A stretch of DNA of 64,000 bases, taken from contig RXJR01000018.1 of the NCBI GenBank assembly GCA_003963305.1, forward strand, positions 62,001 through 126,000, in the 5' to 3' direction. The DNA comes from Candidatus Melainabacteria bacterium (GTDB taxonomy: Bacteria > Cyanobacteriota > Vampirovibrionia > Obscuribacterales > Obscuribacteraceae). The notes under the pieces are model-generated. The model was given only the letters and a program-made list of their open reading frames with translations, ran no database searches and had not been told where the DNA came from. Position 1 is the first letter of the stretch, and each line of letters begins with the position of its first letter. Position numbers and translations under genes: made by a program. Below are positions 41,853-50,895 of the stretch, piece after piece.

Positions 41853-44800
41853 TAACTCTTAGACGGAGGCTTGGCGTCGGCTGAAACTGAAGGTTTCGCG
41901 TCGGCTGAAACTGAAGGTTTCGCGTCGGCTGGAACTGAAGGTTTCGCGTCGGCTGGAACTGAAGGTTTCGCGTCGGCTGAAACTGGAGGTTTCGCGTCGG
42001 CTGGAACTGAAGGTTTCGCGTCGGCTGAAACTGGAGGTTTCGCGTCGGCTGAAACTGGAGGTTTCGCGTCGGCTGAAACTGGAGGTTTCGCGTCGGCTGA
42101 AACTGGAGGTTTCGCGTCGGCTGGAACTGGAGGTTTCGGAGCCGCTGCAACTGTGGGTTTCGCGTCGGCTGGAACTGGAGGTTTAACGTCGGCTGGAACC
42201 GTACGTTTCGCATCGGCTGAAACAGAAGGTTTCGCATCGGCAGCAACTGTAGGTTTCGCATCGGCTGAAACTGAAGGTTTCGCATCGGCTGAAACTGAAG
42301 GTTTCGCATCGGCTGAAACTGAAGGTTTAGAGTCGGCAGCAACTGAAGGTTTCGCGTCGGCAGCAACTGAAGGTTTCGCATCGGCAGCAACTGTAGGTTT
42401 CGCATCCGCTACGACTGGAGGTTTCGGTTCGGCAGCAACTGTAGCTCTCGGATCGGCTGCAACTGTAGCTTTCGCATCCGCTACGACTGGAGGTTTCGGT
42501 TCGGCTGCGACTGTAGCTCTCGGATCGGCTGCAGCTGTAGCTTTCGCATCCGCTACGACTGGAGGTTTCGGATCGGCTGCAGCTGTAGCTTTCGCATCCG
42601 CTACGACTGGAGGTTTCGAATCGGCTGCAACTGCAGGTTTCGCATCGGCAGCAACTGGAGGTTTCGAATCGGCTGCAACTGCAGGTTTCGCATCGGCAGC
42701 AACTGGAGCTTTCGAATCGGCTGAAACAGAAGGTTTCGCATCGGCTGCAACTGCAGGTTTCGCATCGGCTGCAACTGTAGGTTTTGCATCGGCTGCAACT
42801 GTAGGTTCATCGGCTGCAACTGTAGGTTTCTCATCGGCTGCAACTGGAGAATTCACATCGACAAGAGCTGAAGGCTTGGCGGTGGCAGTGGTTTGAGGTT
42901 TCTCATCGGCTGCGACAACAGGCTTCGTTTTTTTGATCAGTAGTTTGATAAGTTTACTTGTTTGCTGACCGTGTCTTTTCCTCCGCATAAGTGATTCCGT
43001 GATACTGGTATGGTCTTCATCTTTCAGAAGGTTTTTGCCATCAACCATGGTGGCAAAAACATAGTAGAGTCCTGGAATAACTAACACGCCTATGATGGTG
43101 CCCGTTATCATCCCGCCCATCGCAGATGAGCCCAGGGTTCTGTTTCCCACTGCCCCGGCGCCATGCGATATCACAAGAGGGATAAGTCCTGCGACAAAGG
43201 CAAAGGACGTCATCAAGATAGGTCGAAATCGCGCTTTGGCGCCTTCCAGCGCAGCGTTTCGCAACTTGAAGCCTTGATTCCGTTTTTGAACTGCAAACTC
43301 CACAATGAGCACGGCATTTTTACCTAACAGTCCAAGCAGGGTAATCATCGCGATCTGTGCATACACATCGTTGGCCAGACCCACCATACCAAGCATTGCG
43401 AACGAGCCAAAAATACCTACGGGCAGGGAAAAGAGTACAGACAGAGGCAGTGCAAAGCTTTCGTATTGGGCAGCCAGCACCAAATAGACAAAAAGCACGA
43501 CGATAATAGAGATAACGACAAATTCATTACCTCGTTTCGCCTGGTCGAATGACAGGTCTTCCCAGGCAATGTCGTAGTCTTTGGACAGGGTGTTTTTAGC
43601 CACATCACGGATGGCCTGAATGGCGTCGCCAGTCGTATAACCTTTTGACTGAAATCCGCGAATGGCGGCAGAGTTGTACATGTTATAGCGCGTAATTTCA
43701 TTGGCCCCTTTTGTTTTTTTCAGGGTCATAAACGATGTATACGGCACCATGTCCCCATTGTCATTTTTGACAAAGAAGGTCTTCAAATCATCCAGATTTC
43801 TTCTGTATTCAGGGGCTGCCTGGGTAAACACTTTAAAAAATCGGCCAAATTTCACAAAACCTTGTTCATATGAGCCGCTCATTAGAACATCGAGGTTTTC
43901 CATAGCCGTGCTTATCGAAACACCCTTCTGCATGGCCATTTGGTTATCGATGATGATTTCAGATTGCGGATAGGACGCGTTGTAGAAGGTAAATAGCCCT
44001 GAAACCTCTTTGCGTTTTTCCAATGCTTTCATAAAGTTCCGAGTGGCCACTTCCAGCTCCGGATAGCGGAGATCGCCGGTTTTATCAAGTAATCGCAACG
44101 AAAATCCGCCAGAAGTACCAAATCCAGGAATGGCTGGCGGCTCAAAGAATTCAACCTTGCCGCCCAATCCAACTGTCTTATGCTCTAACTCCTCGATAAT
44201 TTCAGTGACGTTTTGTTTGCGTTCGTCCCAGGGTTTGAGGTTGATCAGGCAGGTCCCCGCATTGGAACCTCGGCCTTCTGTCATGATTTCGTAGCCAGCC
44301 ATTGACGTGACCGAATCGACCCCTGGAATCGGTTTGACTAATTTTTGCAGCTGGCCCATCACTTTGTTTGTATATTCCAGCGAAGACCCCGGTGGCGTTT
44401 GAACGATCGCGTAGATGGTGCCCTGGTCCTCATTCGGGACAAAGCCGGATGAAACCTTTTGGTTCAAGTAGACAATGCCCGCAGCAAATAATCCGACGAC
44501 TAACAGGCACAGTATCTTTTGAGTGACGATACGATTTAACACCCACATGTAGGCCCGGGTTAACAGCTCGAAACAGGCATTGAATTGACCAATGAACCAT
44601 TGAAATACGTTGAAGCGAGAGGGCTTGTGTCCGGCATGATTTTTGAGAAACATTGCGCATAAGACAGGCGTTAGCGTTAACGCCACCAACGCCGAAATAA
44701 TGATGGCGCTGGACATCGTGATAGAAAACTGCCGGTAAAACACTCCTACCGGGCCGGGAATGAATGCTATCGGTACAAACACCGAAATCATCACCATGGT

Positions 44801-46141
44801 GATGGCTATAATGGCGCCTCCCAGTTCGCCCATGGCTTTTTGCGTCGCCGCAAAGGGCGTTAGCTTCGGGTCGTTTTCCATGTTGCTATGGACGGCTTCA
44901 ATCACCACAATGGCATCATCGACCACAATGCCGATAGCCAGCACCAGAGCAAATAAGGTAATCAGGTTAATGGACATACCAAACATCGCCAGCACCAGAA
45001 AGGCGCCTATTAATGAAATGGGTACGGCGATGACGGGAATAACGGTGGAACGCCAGTCTCCGAGAAACAAAAAGACGACCAGGGTGACCAGAAGGAAAGC
45101 ATCTCGGAGTGTGTCGATGACTTGCTCAATCGAGGCGTCTAAAAACTTGGAGACATCGTAGCTGTACTCGATTTTTATGCCGTCTGGAAACTGTTTGGAG
45201 AGTTCGGCTACTTTCTCTTTGACCTTTTTGATGACTTCCCTGCCATTGCTATTGGTCGTCTGTTTCAGCACGATAGAGGCAGAGGGTTTTCCATCCAGGT
45301 TCGTGTAAATGTCATAGAACTCACTGCCCAGCTCCACGGTAGCAATGTCTTTGAGCTTGACCATTTCACCAAACCCGGAGCTTTTGATGATGATATTTTC
45401 GTACTGCTCAGGCTCGGAGTAGCGGCCGACATAAGTAAGCACTGTTACAGTCGACTGGGCTTGTTTTCCCGAGCTAATGCCGACCTGTCCGGGGCGCGCA
45501 ATAATGCTCTGGTCTTTGACGGCGTTGACCACATCGTCAGTAGAAATATTGTAGGCTCGCATGCGATCAGGTTTGAGCCATAGTCTCATGGAATAGGTTC
45601 TGCTACCCAACAAGGTCGCGTTCGCAACCCCTGTAATTCGTTGAATCTCCGGTATCAGCTTGGTATAGGCGTAGTTGAACAAGTACTTCTCGTCAAAGCC
45701 CTCATTGTCAGAATATAAGCTCACATACATCAGCATGGAGGGCTGCAGGGGTCGAATGATGACACCCTCTCGCTGTACGAGTGCAGGCAACGAGCTCATC
45801 ATCTGATCTACGCGGATTTTGACGTTAACCACAGCCTGGTTGGGGTCGGTACCCGGTTCGAATACAACACGGATGGTGGCTTCTCCAGCGCTGGTGGCAT
45901 CGGAGGACATGTAGCGCATGTCCTGAACCCCGTTAATGGCCGCTTCCAGAGGTACCAGTGTCGAGTCGGTAAGGACCTTGGCACTGGCACCAGGATAAGC
46001 AATAAAGCAATTGACGACAGTCGGCGCAATATTGGGGAACTGTGAAATAGGAAGCTGCACAATGGACAGGCAGCCGAGGAAAACGATCAGAACCGAGATA
46101 ACAATCCCGAGTACAGGCCGCGCGAGGATGTTACGGAACAT
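41852..46141 (-). CDS. RND-family (HAE1) multidrug efflux permease with long repetitive tail
   Basis: The first 1035 residues are a full HAE1/AcrB-type pump: N-terminal ARPVLGIVISVLIVFLGCLSI, GVQDMRYMSSDA, transmembrane helix 4 with ALVLAIGIVVDDAIVVIEAVH (proton-relay Asp pair), LTPVLCAMFL and GLLGKNAVLIVEFA. At 1429 residues it exceeds the usual 1030-1060 because of a tail of about 355 residues, mostly AADAKP/VSADAKP units, on the cytoplasmic side. Substrates cannot be told from sequence. It is encoded between its adaptor and outer-membrane partner. Confidence 0.93.
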   Translation of the reverse strand: MFRNILARPVLGIVISVLIVFLGCLSIVQLPISQFPNIAPTVVNCFIAYPGASAKVLTDSTLVPLEAAINGVQDMRYMSSDATSAGEATIRVVFEPGTDPNQAVVNVKIRVDQMMSSLPALVQREGVIIRPLQPSMLMYVSLYSDNEGFDEKYLFNYAYTKLIPEIQRITGVANATLLGSRTYSMRLWLKPDRMRAYNISTDDVVNAVKDQSIIARPGQVGISSGKQAQSTVTVLTYVGRYSEPEQYENIIIKSSGFGEMVKLKDIATVELGSEFYDIYTNLDGKPSASIVLKQTTNSNGREVIKKVKEKVAELSKQFPDGIKIEYSYDVSKFLDASIEQVIDTLRDAFLLVTLVVFLFLGDWRSTVIPVIAVPISLIGAFLVLAMFGMSINLITLFALVLAIGIVVDDAIVVIEAVHSNMENDPKLTPFAATQKAMGELGGAIIAITMVMISVFVPIAFIPGPVGVFYRQFSITMSSAIIISALVALTLTPVLCAMFLKNHAGHKPSRFNVFQWFIGQFNACFELLTRAYMWVLNRIVTQKILCLLVVGLFAAGIVYLNQKVSSGFVPNEDQGTIYAIVQTPPGSSLEYTNKVMGQLQKLVKPIPGVDSVTSMAGYEIMTEGRGSNAGTCLINLKPWDERKQNVTEIIEELEHKTVGLGGKVEFFEPPAIPGFGTSGGFSLRLLDKTGDLRYPELEVATRNFMKALEKRKEVSGLFTFYNASYPQSEIIIDNQMAMQKGVSISTAMENLDVLMSGSYEQGFVKFGRFFKVFTQAAPEYRRNLDDLKTFFVKNDNGDMVPYTSFMTLKKTKGANEITRYNMYNSAAIRGFQSKGYTTGDAIQAIRDVAKNTLSKDYDIAWEDLSFDQAKRGNEFVVISIIVVLFVYLVLAAQYESFALPLSVLFSLPVGIFGSFAMLGMVGLANDVYAQIAMITLLGLLGKNAVLIVEFAVQKRNQGFKLRNAALEGAKARFRPILMTSFAFVAGLIPLVISHGAGAVGNRTLGSSAMGGMITGTIIGVLVIPGLYYVFATMVDGKNLLKDEDHTSITESLMRRKRHGQQTSKLIKLLIKKTKPVVAADEKPQTTATAKPSALVDVNSPVAADEKPTVAADEPTVAADAKPTVAADAKPAVAADAKPSVSADSKAPVAADAKPAVAADSKPPVAADAKPAVAADSKPPVVADAKATAAADPKPPVVADAKATAAADPRATVAAEPKPPVVADAKATVAADPRATVAAEPKPPVVADAKPTVAADAKPSVAADAKPSVAADSKPSVSADAKPSVSADAKPSVSADAKPTVAADAKPSVSADAKRTVPADVKPPVPADAKPTVAAAPKPPVPADAKPPVSADAKPPVSADAKPPVSADAKPPVSADAKPSVPADAKPPVSADAKPSVPADAKPSVPADAKPSVSADAKPSVSADAKPPSKS
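41870..42860 (-). repeat. 24-bp coding tandem repeats in the RND pump tail
   Basis: About 40 units of 24 bp, each encoding ADAKP(S/P/T)V(S/A)-type octapeptides. The copies nearest the 3' end of the gene (41870-42120) are almost identical, while those at 42400-42860 have drifted (for example PKPPVVADAKATAAAD), so growth seems newest at the C-terminal end. Confidence 0.9.
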
Positions 46142-46158
46142 AGCTGGCCCAACCTGAA

Positions 46159-47313
46159 CTACTCTGCATACAGTTTTAAATTCTCAAAAGCAATTTTTGG
46201 TTCAATCAGCGTGTAATGAATTTTGTCGCCTTTCTCTAGTTTGTTCTGCCGTTCAAGGAGGAACATCTCATCAGGTTTTATTCCAGAGGAAACAATGTAG
46301 ATGTTGGGTTCCTCACGGTCGACTTTAATCTCACGCTCGTGAATCACACCGCTTTTATCGACAATTGAAATAAAGCGTTTATCTAGAATTTCATACGTTG
46401 ATTTTTGGGGAACAATCACCGCCTGACCAATCTTCTTGGGCCATAATATTGTGCCTGTTTGGCCGTAACGCAGCAGTCCGTGTGGATTACTGAAGCTGGC
46501 TCGAAAAGCAATATTGCCTGAAGTGCTATTAAAGTCTGATTGAATGACTTCTATCTTTCCAGGTTCAGGATAGATTTGCTTGTCGGCAAGCTCCAGTTGG
46601 ACGTTCTGCGAACCACCCTTTTGTTTGTTTTGCATGTAGTTCAGGTAGATCGCTTCGGGCACATTGAAGTACACCCAGAGTCGATGGGTATCGCTCAGGG
46701 TCGTCAGCAGGTCGTTTTCTTCCAGCAGGCTGCCCAGCCTGATATCACCAAAGCGGCCTATCAGCCCGTCAAACGGCGCTCGAATTTCAGTAAAGCCTAA
46801 ATGCGTTTTGGCCAGCTCTAGTTCCGCTTTGACTTTATTCAACTTGGCGGCAGACATGGCGGCTTCCGTGGGGGAAATAATGTCTTTTTCGACAAGTGCC
46901 TGGTTGTTCTGCAGCTCAATTTTTGAAAGCTCAACCTCTGCCTCTGATTTTTGAACATCGGCCTGGTAGACACTGGGCTTTATTTGAAAAAGCAGTTGTC
47001 CCTTATGAACGGACTGTCCTTCGTCAACGAGAATATTTTGCAGGTAGCCCTTCTCTAAGGAACGAATCTCAATGTGCTGTATGGCTCTAATCTGGCAGAC
47101 ATATTCATCATTGAGGGTCAGGTCTTTGACGAGGGGTTTACTGACCTGGTAAGTCGTATGCGATACTTCCTCATCATCATCATTGGGTGCCTGGTCTTTG
47201 ATAGGGGGTTTCCTGACCTGGAATACCGCCTGCGACGGTTGGCAGCCTGATATAGACAGTGCGAGCAGTAAGGCGCTGCAACACAGTGCCAGTGTATTAA
47301 ACAGTTTCATCAT
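46159..47313 (-). CDS. RND periplasmic adaptor lipoprotein
   Basis: 384 residues with a lipoprotein signal (LCCSALLLALSISGCQPS, lipid on the Cys of the lipobox). The membrane-fusion domains follow: IEIRSLEKGYLQNILVDEGQSVHKGQLLFQI (lipoyl), a helical hairpin with EVELSKIELQNNQALVEKDIISPTEA, and HLGFTEIRAPFDGLIGRF. Residues 33-62 hold a repeated segment, FQVRKPPIKDQAPND and YQVSKPLVKDLTLND. It links the pump to the outer-membrane factor. It is the first gene of the operon and ends 17 bases before the pump gene. Confidence 0.93.
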   Translation of the reverse strand: MMKLFNTLALCCSALLLALSISGCQPSQAVFQVRKPPIKDQAPNDDDEEVSHTTYQVSKPLVKDLTLNDEYVCQIRAIQHIEIRSLEKGYLQNILVDEGQSVHKGQLLFQIKPSVYQADVQKSEAEVELSKIELQNNQALVEKDIISPTEAAMSAAKLNKVKAELELAKTHLGFTEIRAPFDGLIGRFGDIRLGSLLEENDLLTTLSDTHRLWVYFNVPEAIYLNYMQNKQKGGSQNVQLELADKQIYPEPGKIEVIQSDFNSTSGNIAFRASFSNPHGLLRYGQTGTILWPKKIGQAVIVPQKSTYEILDKRFISIVDKSGVIHEREIKVDREEPNIYIVSSGIKPDEMFLLERQNKLEKGDKIHYTLIEPKIAFENLKLYAE

Positions 47314-47749
47314 CCATTGTTTGTTACTTTCACAGTAACCGTCTGTCAGCAGGTATCCTGGTTGATGTTCACGGCTCTCATCACAGATGAGCTAACCGGG
47401 AACCAATTAAGCTTCTAAAGTAATCCTATTTTCAATTTGTGCAGAGGGTGTGAACTATCAAGTGTTAGTTTTCATTCACATAGGTTTTGAGTCAGGTTGT
47501 CGATGATTGATTGAACCTGTTCATGCGCCAGAGGCGCCGGAATTAATGCGTCATCTGCTGGATTTGATATGCCGACGCTGGAATTGATGAGCCGGCTGTA
47601 AAGTACCTGGACCGCTTGCCAGTTGGTGCATTCACCGCTATACTCGATATATCGTTAAAAAAGTTGTCGAGACGGGAAGGTCTCTTAAGGCGCCCCTCCT
47701 GGTAGCTCGACAAAAGTATCCGCCCCCCACCAGTATTGGAGGACGACAG
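47314..47749. other. Intergenic region with promoters and a structured leader
   Basis: A 436-base divergent gap between the efflux operon and the small membrane protein gene. The left part is AT-rich and should hold the efflux promoter; I find no TetR- or MarR-type dyad strong enough to name. The right end holds the nested inverted repeats listed separately. Confidence 0.45.
47664..47713 (+). promoter_or_regulatory. Nested inverted repeats in the leader of the 47750 gene
   Basis: TTGTCGAG (47664-47671) pairs with CTCGACAA (47706-47713); inside it GAGAC (47669-47673) pairs with GTCTC (47680-47684). The two stems share bases and so exclude each other, which would suit a switch, but I recognise no known riboswitch. 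A run of pyrimidines and GGAGGA follow before the start. Confidence 0.4.
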
Positions 47750-48034
47750 ATGACGGTATCCAAAAACAAATTCAGCTACGGCAACGAAATTCTTTTCGTA
47801 GCGATCATGGTTCTGTTATTTGCGCCCCATGACTACAAACTACCTGGTTTAGGGATTCTCTGCTTTTGCCTGATAATCGCTGCATTCATCGATTGGGAGA
47901 AGAATAAGAAGCGCGTCAGGCGAATCACCAGGCGGGTCGCATCTTGCAGTTGTGTGAAAGCGAGAGAGACGATTTCGAACATGCAAGTGCCACAACTGTT
48001 TAATTGCACCGTATGCGGCGCGGAAACTACATAA
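47750..48034 (+). CDS. Small membrane protein with Cys-rich end
   Basis: 94 residues, family unknown. Two hydrophobic spans (about 13-26, ILFVAIMVLLFAP, and 33-47, GLGILCFCLIIAAFI) are followed by a very basic segment (KNKKRVRRITRRVAS) and Cys residues in SCSCVKARE and FNCTVCGAE, which might bind metal. A strong GGAGGA site lies six bases before the ATG, so translation is credible. Confidence 0.6.
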   Translation: MTVSKNKFSYGNEILFVAIMVLLFAPHDYKLPGLGILCFCLIIAAFIDWEKNKKRVRRITRRVASCSCVKARETISNMQVPQLFNCTVCGAETT

Positions 48035-48074
48035 ATCAAACTTGTATCCCGGGGTGCAAAGTTAGTCTCGCGAA

Positions 48075-49337
48075 TTAGCCATGAGACTGTGTTTCGGGGG
48101 CAGCTTTTTCCTGGCGCGCTTCAGTGTCCACGCGCTTGCCTTTAGGGTTGGATTTGCCACTTGCCAGCATGGCATCGGTCAGGGCATATTTTGCCAGCGG
48201 TTCACGGGAATACGGCTTGAAAAACACTAGCTTGTAGCGGCTTTTGACGTTGTCCACGCTAAAGGTGATTTTGTTGTTGAGGTGACTGCCGGGCTCGATT
48301 TTGCTGAACCACATGTTCGTATCGCTAAGGGGAGAGCGGAGAAACACGTGTCCCTGCTCGTCTTCCAGACCGATTTCAAAGGTCGAGAACGCGTATTCTG
48401 TTTGATTCAAAATGTCCAGCATCAGCGTAATCTCGCTCATTTCGCCTAGTGGGTGACGGTCGACACGCATGCCCGCCACCTTTACCGTCAGACCAGGGAA
48501 GCTAAAATCTTCCGCCGTCACATCTGGCATTGTCATGGTGGGCAGATTCAGGGGCTCGTTGAGTTTGATCTGCATTTCAGAGCCGGGCTGTAGCATCACG
48601 CTTTTACCCTTCAGCACCAGCGCGGTAGTCAGCCCGGCAGCACCACCGATGGCTGCTCCGCCCGCAAGGGCTGTTCCGTGGCTGGCCGCCGCCGCCGCCA
48701 GACCGCCATACTTGAGTACCACCAGTGTGCCAATCACGCCACCAAGAGCGGTATAGCCCGCCGCACGCCCGACGACTTTAGCTGCTGCCTTGGCTTTGGG
48801 GTCTCGTGTCGTGCTGTTGCCCTCAATCGGGACTTCACGCCCGTCAGGCGTGATTAGAAAATCAAAGCGTGCGGTGATGTAGCCATTTCGGCCAGCGCGC
48901 TTCGGTTCTTCCATGCTGGTCAACACCCCGTGCACCAGAGTGCCATAGGGGAGCACCACCCCGCCATCTACCATTACGTCCTTGCAAATTTTGCCGACAA
49001 ACTCATCGCCTTTAACGGTCTCACCGGGGGCAATCTCGCTCGAGAGAACCAAATCTAACACCGTGCCGGATTCCACCACACGCAAATCCTCCGTGTTAAC
49101 GGTCGGGCTCTGCGGGCGGGTTTCTGTCCGCGTAACTGTGCTGCGGAGCACCGGGGCGCCGTCGCCGTCGGCTGGGGTGTCGGCGGACAAGACGGCCAGC
49201 GGGGCGCTGGCGCTGAGGGTCAGAAACAGACCCGATGCGCACAGGGCACGGATGACGGGCGAGGGTAAACCGACAACTCCTGGAAGGCTTGCAAACCGAG
49301 GTAATTTCCAGACACGGCTCTCAAAGATTTCTTCCAT
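48075..49337 (-). CDS. Exported or anchored hypothetical protein
   Basis: 420 residues. A hydrophobic helix at about 32-52 (ALCASGLFLTLSASAPLAVLSA) acts as signal or anchor. Residues about 85-175 (VESGTVLDLVLSSEIAPGE, VLPYGTLVHGVLTSMEEP, ITARFDFLITPDGREVPIEG) resemble the beta-rich part of TrbI/VirB10-like or related envelope proteins. A Gly/Ala-rich hydrophobic region (about 190-245) precedes a C-terminal beta domain that looks like a cohesin- or FxLYD-type fold (ITLMLDILNQTEYAFSTFEIGLEDEQG). I cannot name a function. The start follows CTGGAGAC. Confidence 0.6.
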   Translation of the reverse strand: MEEIFESRVWKLPRFASLPGVVGLPSPVIRALCASGLFLTLSASAPLAVLSADTPADGDGAPVLRSTVTRTETRPQSPTVNTEDLRVVESGTVLDLVLSSEIAPGETVKGDEFVGKICKDVMVDGGVVLPYGTLVHGVLTSMEEPKRAGRNGYITARFDFLITPDGREVPIEGNSTTRDPKAKAAAKVVGRAAGYTALGGVIGTLVVLKYGGLAAAAASHGTALAGGAAIGGAAGLTTALVLKGKSVMLQPGSEMQIKLNEPLNLPTMTMPDVTAEDFSFPGLTVKVAGMRVDRHPLGEMSEITLMLDILNQTEYAFSTFEIGLEDEQGHVFLRSPLSDTNMWFSKIEPGSHLNNKITFSVDNVKSRYKLVFFKPYSREPLAKYALTDAMLASGKSNPKGKRVDTEARQEKAAPETQSHG

Positions 49338-49700
49338 GGGTCTCCAGGGTGAGCGCGAAGTGCAATTATGCCACCGTCCGTAATGAAGGAACAGAAGCGT
49401 CAGATTGTGGTCTCAATTACACTTCTGACATCTAAAAGCAGCAGCATCAATAATGCCGTGAAAATCGTGGAGAACGTATGAACTGCCTCAATCGTGCTAT
49501 GAGAGCCGCCTAAGAATTGGTTGGTTAATAAGGTTGAGCTTCGGGCAAAGCTTAGGACAAACTTGGGGCTATTTACTGTTATGCTGCGAAAGGGTGTACT
49601 TTTCAACCGGAAATGGTTGAATGAAGTTCAGAGATCAATAGAATCGCAGCTGGGTCGGCCTTAGCTGAGCTTCACCCTAACGGGATCGTCGGTCTGCCTT
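49338..49700. other. Intergenic stretch without a recognised gene
   Basis: A divergent gap of 363 bases. One reverse open frame (49400-49606) has no ribosome site and an unlikely composition. I see no strong repeat or hairpin; the promoters of both flanking genes should lie here. Confidence 0.4.
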
Positions 49701-50882
49701 ATGAGAGAAAATCAGTTACCCGTGCATCACACAGCCGCTGAGGAGACTGGGCGAGTTCGACCAGCAGTAGATTCCGGCGATGGTGGCGTGCATATTCTGA
49801 GCGAGCAAGTTGCGGATCTTGCTGTGAGACCAGTGGGCAATTATCTGGCTGATGATTTGACGAACAGCGTGCAGATAACCATGGCACACTGTTCTGCTGC
49901 CGGTTCGGCATCAAAGGCACCGGCTGTAGTGGTTGCTCCACGAGCATTGCCAGGTGATTGGAACCAGTACGTAGCTGACGATCCTGAGCGTCAATCCAGG
50001 TTGGAGGATCGTGATTCCAAATCAGAAAAATGGCTGCTGGCTGCAGCGGTCATCTCTGTGACGACTCTGTTCACCACTTTATCCACCCTTTCAAATCCCG
50101 AACGGGTGCCCAGCTTTGTTGCTCAAACTGTGAAAATCTCGAAGCAGCTGTCGTCTGAGAGCAAGAGAAGGTTTCGCACTACCTTTGGTGGCACCGCTGT
50201 TGCAGCGACCGCGACGGCTAGAGTCGGTACTGCCGATGATGCCGCGAAAGCTGGAGTCGGAACTGTCGCCGGTGCCGCGAAAGCTGAAGTCGGAGCTGCT
50301 GCCGCTAGTGGTCACGGTGCGACCCCCGGTTCCAACTCCGCGCTTGTCGCCCAACCAAAGGACGAGACGGCTATATCCGGAGTGAATAGCAATTCCGTAG
50401 TCCCTGGTGTAGTCATCGCTGATACACCAGACTCAAGGGAGGTCGGACGTCCGGCTGCCCACCATGATGGCTCCACTCGTGGTGAACGTGGAATCATCGC
50501 TTCAGGAACTGAAGAAACTGGAACGCACGAGAATTCGCGCGCAATCGAAATGCCAAAAGTTGCAGAAACAAGAACCTCAAAGTTGAAAACAGGCTTCCTG
50601 GTACCGCCACCACCGCCGACACCATGTATATTGCCGTCCGCACTTGGTCTCTTCCCTATGCAGTCAGATCAGCAATACCTAGCGGCCCAGCAGCAGTTAC
50701 AGCAAGCACAAGCTCAGGCTTCGCTTAATACTCATAAACACGCCGGGAACATGACGCAGCAACCGACCGCAGCCTCCGGCAGAACTGAAGGAACTCAATC
50801 TGACGCGCTAGTTGACGCCGACCAGAAACTCCAGTCCGCGCTGAACTCGTCGCTACATACCGTGGGCGAGTGGACGCGTTAG
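49701..50882 (+). CDS. Single-span protein with VPPPPPTP motif (A)
   Basis: 393 residues, unknown family. A soluble N-terminus of about 105 residues is followed by one membrane helix (about 108-128, WLLAAAVISVTTLFTTLSTL). The remaining 260 residues are Ala/Gly/Thr-rich and probably disordered, with the motif FLVPPPPPTPC at about 300 and a Gln-rich run (YLAAQQQLQQAQAQA). The opposite gene has the same design and the same Pro motif. The ribosome site is weak. Its stop lies 13 bases from that of its partner. Confidence 0.6.
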   Translation: MRENQLPVHHTAAEETGRVRPAVDSGDGGVHILSEQVADLAVRPVGNYLADDLTNSVQITMAHCSAAGSASKAPAVVVAPRALPGDWNQYVADDPERQSRLEDRDSKSEKWLLAAAVISVTTLFTTLSTLSNPERVPSFVAQTVKISKQLSSESKRRFRTTFGGTAVAATATARVGTADDAAKAGVGTVAGAAKAEVGAAAASGHGATPGSNSALVAQPKDETAISGVNSNSVVPGVVIADTPDSREVGRPAAHHDGSTRGERGIIASGTEETGTHENSRAIEMPKVAETRTSKLKTGFLVPPPPPTPCILPSALGLFPMQSDQQYLAAQQQLQQAQAQASLNTHKHAGNMTQQPTAASGRTEGTQSDALVDADQKLQSALNSSLHTVGEWTR

Positions 50883-50895
50883 CAAGGGCACTAAT

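Noticed and set aside
41871-42896. 341-codon forward frame in the RND tail
   Set aside because: It is the antisense of the 24-bp coding repeats; repeats of a multiple of three keep any frame open.
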